From Asparagopsis taxiformis (taxonomy: Eukaryota > Rhodophyta > Florideophyceae > Bonnemaisoniales > Bonnemaisoniaceae): a stretch of 64,000 nt of DNA. Under the pieces are notes generated by a model that worked only from the letters and a program-made list of their open reading frames with translations, did no database searches and had not been told where the DNA came from. The stretch is taken from positions 124,001 through 188,000 of the forward strand of contig JALQPE010002409.1 in the NCBI GenBank assembly GCA_030407315.1, in the 5' to 3' direction. Shown here one piece after another: positions 59,101-64,000 of this stretch (within the stretch, counting starts at the first letter, position 1; each line of letters opens with the position of its first letter). The position numbers and the translations under genes were made by a program.

Positions 59101-59482
59101 GGAAGGTGATGCTGAGTTTGCACCGAGTGAATCGGACGACGGGGATGATAGTGGAGGGGAGAGCAGCGAGCCGGACAGTGATAGTGACGCATCGGACGCT
59201 GTGAAAGAACTGGAGGGTGATTCAGATGAGGGCGAGGACGATTTGAGTTCGGATGAAGAGGGTCTGGACTGGGACGAGCTGGAACGCAAAGCACATGCCG
59301 ACGATCTGAGAAAGGGGAGAGGCTCGGACGACGAAGGGAACGGGCGGCACAGTAGAAAGGGTGGTAGAGCTGGAGGACGGAGACCAGCAGGGGGAGGATC
59401 AGGAGGAAGAGCGCCGGCGGATAAGGGTCGCCGGCGTGCGCCGCCGCCCTCTGGAAAGAAACGGAGTCGTAGGGAACGCTAA
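56132..59482 (+). CDS. SPT16: SPT16, large FACT histone-chaperone subunit
   Basis: The 1116 residues follow the SPT16 layout. A catalytically dead aminopeptidase-like domain (about 1-440, NVGFGMGIEFRDS) leads through a dimerisation region with RKKHQEALARKM-like residues and GDILTADDTKVKKKKQ. A PH-like domain and a middle domain with tandem PH folds follow (SFLKFTKDVEERYGLEFDLPYR, then MRISSIPMEELTPLKKYLDEQNIKYYEG). The tail is strongly acidic (about 965-1050), then Arg/Gly-rich and basic (GGRAGGRRPAGGGSGGRAP). FACT removes and replaces H2A-H2B during transcription and replication. The basic end after the acidic tail is longer than in yeast or animals. Confidence 0.94.
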   Translation: MELVDKFRDRFKKLWSAWDAAQIPGFAATDAVAIATGIFAADADIGYLKSFALVTWLFGAELQGTAVVFSKKSVLLAFSKEDYVGLRALSSKPSDGLPVINVMTTEDPSAVQKAIDAVVGTNPASLALLVKEMANQDGPIAKLVLDMSKKSTPVNVAPALAVVLAVKDEEEEKRVKKAAILSAHAFKIALTERIEKTIDQDRKATHAALSEIAEDAIVNPSKVKLVGLKSDFCDPCYPPIIQSADAKSPDRKFDLRPSAESSDDYLKFGCIVTSIGARYNFYCSNISRTLLIAPTKTQEAVYDAVLKAQDAAIKALLPDKPLKDAHAAAVKTLRKVCAEYKKDGVQMPDLVGNMSKNVGFGMGIEFRDSTHVLNSKNENKVIENMIFNVAVGVQNLKDLENGPYAILVGDTIHIRSAKLGPDIFTSSSRKDFKHISYAIDTEEDDADDVVEAEPKGSRRAGSKQAHANGHSEVIDIDAGVRGRRRAAADATFAAETEEEEQRRRKHQEALARKMLDRGRARLSGGDILTADDTKVKKKKQLDEFRAYISPTDFPTLKPRSITVDLENEAVIVPINGIPVPFHISTLKNATKSDEGQYSYLRVNFHAPQSVSGRGVGKVSDNAPKFPQFEATEGSSAAYIKEFTFRSSNPTNLNDCLRKIKELRKRATEKANHALEKRTLVTQQTLTLDRSRKVPALSDVAIRPAMAKGKNNVGVLEAHTNGFRYRCRSGSVDIIYANIRNAFFQEANRELLVIVHFHLKNDIMVGSKKTKDVQFYVQVMEAVVKLNENRRRQYDQDELEEEQRERELRNRTNKSFLKFTKDVEERYGLEFDLPYRQLQFTGAPKSVSVTLLPTVSCIVNLTEWPPFVLNLEDVEVAHFERVIFQLRMFDVVFVFKGFENDPAASGKAAKDSWMRISSIPMEELTPLKKYLDEQNIKYYEGKASLQWNEVLKNIRMDLEQFYEDGGWSFLSLDDPTDADGVDQSDEDNDSLEGDAEFAPSESDDGDDSGGESSEPDSDSDASDAVKELEGDSDEGEDDLSSDEEGLDWDELERKAHADDLRKGRGSDDEGNGRHSRKGGRAGGRRPAGGGSGGRAPADKGRRRAPPPSGKKRSRRER

Positions 59483-59609
59483 GTGAAAAGTAGGTTGCTC
59501 GTAATGTGTGGGAATAAATCTGCAGCGGGGCTTGGTTGTGGCTTTGATTTAGGGCGAGGAGCAATGGTTAGGAATTGGTATGGGTTTCGCGTAAAAGGTG
59601 GTCGCTTAT

Positions 59610-60404
59610 CTATTTGATACGATACCTTGGCAACTGTGCGCGGAGTTCCTCCATGCATACATCTAGACGTGTAAACACAATCTTCACCTCATCCGCAGGC
59701 TGCGGCTTGGATGGCGTTGCGACGGGCACGTCGACAGGAGCGGCACCGGTTGCGGGTGGCTGAGTTTCTGGCATCGAAAGCGCGGCAGTGTGTGCCGGCA
59801 TTTGCGACGGCTGTGTTGGCGGTTGTACTGGATATGCAGACTGATAAGCCGAAGTAGAAAGGTCCTGATTGTAGTATGTTTGATATGGCTGCGCGTAGTG
59901 CTGTGGCGGGTAGGGTTGTTGTTGATACTGCGATACGTACTGAGAATCTTGCGGTTGGGCATAAGGCGGATAAGCGGCATAATGCTGCTGCTGCTGCGGC
60001 GGCGGATAGTATTGCTGTGCATGATACATCGGATACGCCTGCTGGACGGCGTATTCTGACGGCATATCGTAACGCTGCTGTTTGACGGGGTGCTGGTCCG
60101 TTTCTGAACGCAAGGCGGCATAGTACGAGTCTGGGATCCCCTTCATGCCGAGCACGTCGACGGCCACGGAAGAACGCGCCTGGATGGCGTTGGGCACGGT
60201 GGAAATCGTGACATTGTGCATTTGCGAAGAGTGAATGACCATGCTAGCAACGGATAACATGCGTTTGTTGCATGTCGGACAACGAAGATGCTTCTCGCGC
60301 TGGTGACTGAGCAGCATTTGTTCCGTCGCAAAGTTTCTGTCGCAATAGTAACAGAAGATGCGCGACATGGGGTCTGGCGCGGCGCGCTTTTTCTTGCGAC
60401 CCAT
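59610..60404 (-). CDS. BuGZ/ZNF207-like zinc-finger protein
   Basis: The 264 residues start with MGRKKKRAAPDP and two C2H2-type fingers: CYYCDRNFATEQMLLSHQREKH (split here: C18, C21, H34, H39) and CPTCNKRMLSVASMVIHSSQMH. VPNAIQAR and GMKGIPD follow, the conserved signature of BuGZ/ZNF207 and plant SUF4. The rest is Gln/Tyr/Pro-rich low complexity, as in BuGZ, which phase-separates on microtubules and supports spindle assembly and Bub3 loading. No obvious GLEBS motif for Bub3 was found, so a Bub3 link is uncertain. Confidence 0.75.
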   Translation of the reverse strand: MGRKKKRAAPDPMSRIFCYYCDRNFATEQMLLSHQREKHLRCPTCNKRMLSVASMVIHSSQMHNVTISTVPNAIQARSSVAVDVLGMKGIPDSYYAALRSETDQHPVKQQRYDMPSEYAVQQAYPMYHAQQYYPPPQQQQHYAAYPPYAQPQDSQYVSQYQQQPYPPQHYAQPYQTYYNQDLSTSAYQSAYPVQPPTQPSQMPAHTAALSMPETQPPATGAAPVDVPVATPSKPQPADEVKIVFTRLDVCMEELRAQLPRYRIK

Positions 60405-60715
60405 TGCGAGTGTACGAAAAAAGGTTGTTGAAGACGGACGACGAAGCGGATAGCACGGGAGGACGAGGAATTGTAGAGAGAGAAAGATTTACAAGACGAG
60501 TGCTCGTCGTCCGTCCGCAAGTGGAAGCGGTGGCATTGGTGGTTGCGTTTGATACACTGCGGACAGGAGGACGAAAAAATTATTTCCAGGAATTTTGAAG
60601 CGATCTTTCCCGCCTAAATTTTTAGTTTGTAGCTGTGCGTGTAAGTTTGCAAACGTCTCTACTGCTGCGAGTACGAGCGGTCGATGCACCGACACATTGC
60701 ATACGTCAGGCGCTA

Positions 60716-62341
60716 CTAACTAGAACTACGACTGGTGCGCGTCACACTCGAAACGGATAACGCGACTGACGAATTACTGCTTTGATACGAATGCTCGCCC
60801 GATCTCAATCGAGCATCGCATTGCGGTCGACAATCGTCATCACACAGACTATTCACAATAATGTTCTCCGCGGACAAGGCGTCTTCCATGGGATTGGCGA
60901 GCTGTGGAGCTCTCCACGAGCGCTTCCATCTGAGCGAATCGGGGGCCAATTTGGGCTCTGAATCGCTTCGATCCTCGTCGCGTCTGTCGAGCTCGGCGAT
61001 CATCACTGGTCGAACTCGATAGCGTGTGCGTCGTTGGCGCTTGGAAAAGTCAGCGGCACCCTTCCTGGACACGACGACGGTGCTCTTACATTCGCGCAAC
61101 TTGTCGTCGAGATCGGTCGGGTGAGTGTCAGGCGACGTGTCGCTGCCTTCCATGGAGCGTCTTCTAGCGACGCGCGCGCCGACACGCCACGGCACCTCGT
61201 CGCGCAGACCTGCGTAGCGACTGCTGCGCAGGAAGGCGGGGCGAGTGAGACGGGCGTGAATGAGGTCGATGTCTGTTTCGTTTCTCTTTGAAAAACTGCC
61301 ATAGTCTCTCTGACCGCGGCTGTGGGTGCGGAGCTCTGTCTCGCTCCAACACGCGGTGTCCTCGGAATCGGAGAGGGAGACGAGGTCGTGCGCGGGGGCG
61401 AGTTTGGGGCTTGGAATCGAGGCTAGTTGTTGTTCCAATTGCGATTCTACATTAGCGGCGGCCTGCATTGCAGCGGTACGTTGCTTGTCTCTGCCCCTTT
61501 CACGGGTGGGGCGCATTCTTCGGAGGACTCTTCTGAGGAAACCGGGGGTAGGCGACGAGGAGGGTATTCGCTTACGACGGGAATAATCAGCGGCAGCTCT
61601 GCTACGATGATCGATTCTGTCTGTGAGAATACTAGAAATATCGTTGAGATCTGGCAGGATATCGGAGTGTTGCTTTGACGAATGCTGCTCGACGGGGGTC
61701 GAGGACAGGGAGTGAAAGGTCTTGACAGCTGGTCTGATACGGAGCTGCTCCCTGCGCTGGTCGTTGTGCATCTGACGCTGATGGTGGCGCTGGGCGTGTG
61801 AGGTCGGGGTTTGCGGCGGGGACGACGAGGTCGTCGAGGCGGGCGGCGATGCGAGGGGGAAATGGAACGGGGCGGGACTGGAACGTCTGGACGGGCTGTG
61901 TGTGAAGCGAACGATTGTCGGCACGGGTCGGTAAATGTCGGACGATTGGTACGGGTCGTGATCGACGGATGGCGGGTGCAACGCGGTGACGCTGCGCGAT
62001 TTCTGTAATGGCTGTTGCGCGATGTGCGGCGGCGGCGCTTGGTGCGAGATGGACTTGGACTTGGAGAGATGCTGCTGTGGGTGCGGTGGCGGGGGCGGTG
62101 GAGACGCGTCGGCGTGCAGCAATGAGCGCCAGGGAGAGTCGGTCGCTATCGGGCGGAAGAGCGTCGAGGAATGCGCTGGGACGAGAGGGCTGGTCATCGT
62201 GGTGGATGGTGGGGTGGGATGGGATGGGATGGGGGGCGGAGGTATCGATCGATGGTGATGCGTCGGGTGGTGGGGAAGAGGATGTTTGATATTTGGTCGG
62301 GTCGGGTCGCGGCGTTGGTTGGTGTGGTTTGGTGATGGCAT
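60716..62341 (-). CDS. Disordered Ser/Pro/Arg-rich hypothetical protein
   Basis: The 541-residue frame from the ATG at 62341 (or 493 from ATG 62197, which avoids a proline/histidine-rich lead) is not recognised. It is rich in Ser, Pro, His and Arg and mostly disordered. The best-ordered stretches are PGFLRRVLRRMRPTRERGRDKQRT and DLVSLSDSEDTACWSETELRT. Several RRxS-type phosphorylation-like sites occur. The long single frame in a gene-dense region supports a real gene; nothing shows its function. Confidence 0.55.
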   Translation of the reverse strand: MPSPNHTNQRRDPTRPNIKHPLPHHPTHHHRSIPPPPIPSHPTPPSTTMTSPLVPAHSSTLFRPIATDSPWRSLLHADASPPPPPPHPQQHLSKSKSISHQAPPPHIAQQPLQKSRSVTALHPPSVDHDPYQSSDIYRPVPTIVRFTHSPSRRSSPAPFHFPLASPPASTTSSSPPQTPTSHAQRHHQRQMHNDQRREQLRIRPAVKTFHSLSSTPVEQHSSKQHSDILPDLNDISSILTDRIDHRSRAAADYSRRKRIPSSSPTPGFLRRVLRRMRPTRERGRDKQRTAAMQAAANVESQLEQQLASIPSPKLAPAHDLVSLSDSEDTACWSETELRTHSRGQRDYGSFSKRNETDIDLIHARLTRPAFLRSSRYAGLRDEVPWRVGARVARRRSMEGSDTSPDTHPTDLDDKLRECKSTVVVSRKGAADFSKRQRRTRYRVRPVMIAELDRRDEDRSDSEPKLAPDSLRWKRSWRAPQLANPMEDALSAENIIVNSLCDDDCRPQCDARLRSGEHSYQSSNSSVALSVSSVTRTSRSSS

Positions 62342-63646
62342 GTCGGGAACGTATCATACGCGAGGTATGATTGGATTGAAAGAAAACACGTCGCGTGATA
62401 TGTTGATGTGGCGCAGCAATTCAAGTGGAGCTGCGGCACGCGCTCGAGTTGAGCGGCAAAAGTGTTGGACCACACATGGCGGGAGACGGCGGTCGAGTGT
62501 TTTGCGATACTGTGATGGACAAGTAGAAAATTTCATACCGCCTTTCCTTTGTTCATCCTCAAACAAATGGGCGCATTGGCGTGTGCGTGAATCAACTTAC
62601 ACCATCTCTTGACATCATACATTGCGCAAGTTGATTGCCCGCGCGCTCGTTGTGTAAATGGTCTCTCGCGAGAAATTGACTGCCTGCATCGCGTAGATCA
62701 ATTTTGTTTGCCGCCATTTTCTACTCCTGCCGGGCCTCCTTTCTGTATTCCACGACCGGCCCGCAACCGTTTCCAAAATATCAACAATTGACCGCGGAAA
62801 CACTCTCCATATCACTTTACGTCCTTTTGACACCGCCTGGCTAACCCACCCGTTTGAAAACTCACAGTATAAGCGACAAACTGCACTCTTATTCCGTTAT
62901 ACTATACTGTCCAACGAGCCATACACTCGAGACCGCTTCTCTCGCGTCTCAAAGCACGTCACGTATCGAGCAACCAACCGACTGTAATGCCCTCTTCAAC
63001 AACACATCCTATATTCCACATGGCCGTCTCAGTTCTACGTGGTTGCTCAAACCTTCCTAACCTGCCCACTCCTCTCTCCCATCACTTACCACCCCCTATC
63101 CTCCTTCGCGGCATTGCTTATTCAATCATTCTCATTTATATATACAGCCCATACTCTATCGCTTCCGCCGAGCCCACCAAGCCCCGTTCATCTTCCGACC
63201 AGACCATGCCAAAATATACTGCCAATCTACGCACACATCACCATATGACGACTACCTTGCCACAACCCTGCACAACAGCGCACCTTCAATCAAACCCACC
63301 ACAAACGGAAACTACCGGCCTCCGCTCATACCCCAAATTAGCTCAACTCTCCAACACATCATAGCCACCAATCATCACCAAAATTCCTCCCATTCAAATC
63401 ATGAGACCACACTTTCTCGTGCAGCCGGACACCACACACTACCACTCTTCTGCGCAACGTCGACTTATCACAAGTCTGTTCAACCACATGCCACATTCTA
63501 CTAATTCACCAATGCTCAACTCAAACAGGTTAGGGTTTTTCTCCTGACGCGTCACCAGCCCCAATCCAATCTTTCAATTGGCTGCCAGTAGAAACTATCC
63601 TACAAAACCAAGCCTGTCTCGCCAAAGTGCTGCATTGATACGCGCT
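62342..63646. other. Intergenic, no gene recognised
   Basis: 1.3 kb. A TATATATA-like stretch near 63137-63146 and a 125-codon frame at 62987-63364 exist but lack support. A 16-bp direct repeat copy lies at 63572-63587. Confidence 0.45.
63572..63587. repeat. Direct repeat copy 1 (partner in RTF2 end)
   Basis: TTTCAATTGGCTGCCA, repeated at 63680-63695 inside the C-terminal codons of the RTF2-like gene, 108 bp away. Confidence 0.5.
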
Positions 63647-64000
63647 TCATTCCGGCACATCACAAGCCAGCTTGCAATTTTTCAATTGGCTGCCATCTTC
63701 GTTTAATCCGTACGATTTACTGCGTTTACGCTTTTTATCCGAGCCACGTTTCCCCCTTCTTCTCTGCACAATACACGCCAATCTTTCGTTGCGTTCAGCC
63801 AATGTCAACCCGAGCGGCACACGCCATCCACTCTTGTCGCACGCGATACACCTCTCATCTTCGACGCCGTCCGTGCCAATCGGCGCGCCGACGCCCACGA
63901 TGCCCTCCACGGTCGCCGTGACGCATCCGCACTGCCACCCGACCGAGAACCGGCCCTCGGCCGAGACGACCTTTCGAGTAACCGCGCAGATAAACGCGCC
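63647..64000 (-). CDS. RTF2: RTF2-like protein, N-terminus cut off by the window edge
   Basis: The frame is open to position 64000 without a stop, giving the last 117 residues. It starts FICAVTRKVVSAEGRFSVGW and continues with a CGC group and a later CIACDKSGWRVPLGLTLAERN, the zinc-binding RING-like pattern of RTF2 proteins. A basic tail follows (RRRGKRGSDKKRKRSKS). RTF2 acts at stalled replication forks and in pre-mRNA splicing. The upstream part must be read from neighbouring sequence. Confidence 0.55.
   Translation of the reverse strand, partial: GAFICAVTRKVVSAEGRFSVGWQCGCVTATVEGIVGVGAPIGTDGVEDERCIACDKSGWRVPLGLTLAERNERLACIVQRRRGKRGSDKKRKRSKSYGLNEDGSQLKNCKLACDVPE

Noticed and set aside
62987..63364. 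125-codon plus-strand frame with a hydrophobic middle
   Set aside because: Low-complexity Pro/Thr/His composition and no homologous feature; the nearby TATATATA is not enough.
63528..63540. TTAGGG near the right edge as a telomeric remnant
   Set aside because: Single copy only, with no tandem array.

Overview
The window looks like nuclear DNA of a compact, intron-poor alga, most likely a red alga (Rhodophyta). Almost every conserved gene is one uninterrupted reading frame, including long ones such as SPT16, XRN2 and NOP9. Several proteins carry organelle-type N-terminal extensions, and a RimP-type ribosome factor suggests a plastid. Both tRNA genes are interrupted by tiny insertions, one of them in the T-arm, a habit best known from red algae. 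There is also a plant-type C2-phospholipase D and an AA15-like polysaccharide monooxygenase. The assignment to red algae is inference; the sequence alone does not name a species.

Region 1 (1-5010): a degenerate amidase (possibly cut at the left edge), a La-motif RNA-binding protein and the H/ACA snoRNP chaperone SHQ1. Region 2 (5010-16232): an accessory island holding two copies of an unrecognised ~80-residue basic/serine-rich protein, each behind a conserved TATA box. A complete Copia-type LTR retrotransposon (8970-14157) with apparently identical LTRs sits just beyond the stop codon of the second copy.

Region 3 (16233-32630): housekeeping genes. These are organellar FolD, serine racemase, a DUF4336 protein, an intact allophanate-hydrolase-type amidase, RimP, NBS1, TOM40, a PH-domain protein kinase, NOP9 and a tRNA-Trp with a 12-nt T-arm insertion. 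Region 4 (32630-45180): a small TATA-driven ORF, EAF, a pyrimidine-rich repeat tract, an unknown protein, phospholipase D, an unknown membrane protein, a tRNA-Thr with a 10-nt insertion, and a DEAD-box-like protein that has lost its ATPase motifs. Region 5 (45180-64000): XRN2, a secreted AA15-like LPMO with a knottin-like tail, an unknown protein, the divergent pair OLA1/SPT16, BuGZ, a disordered protein and a partial RTF2-like gene at the right edge.

The genes do not form a pathway cluster. Many serve RNA metabolism and ribosome or snoRNP biogenesis (La, SHQ1, NOP9, XRN2, RimP, OLA1) or transcription and chromatin (EAF, SPT16). The most unusual items are the duplicated small-protein family, the two pseudoenzymes (amidase and DEAD-box), the disrupted tRNAs, and the retrotransposon whose start codon lies inside its tRNA primer-binding site.
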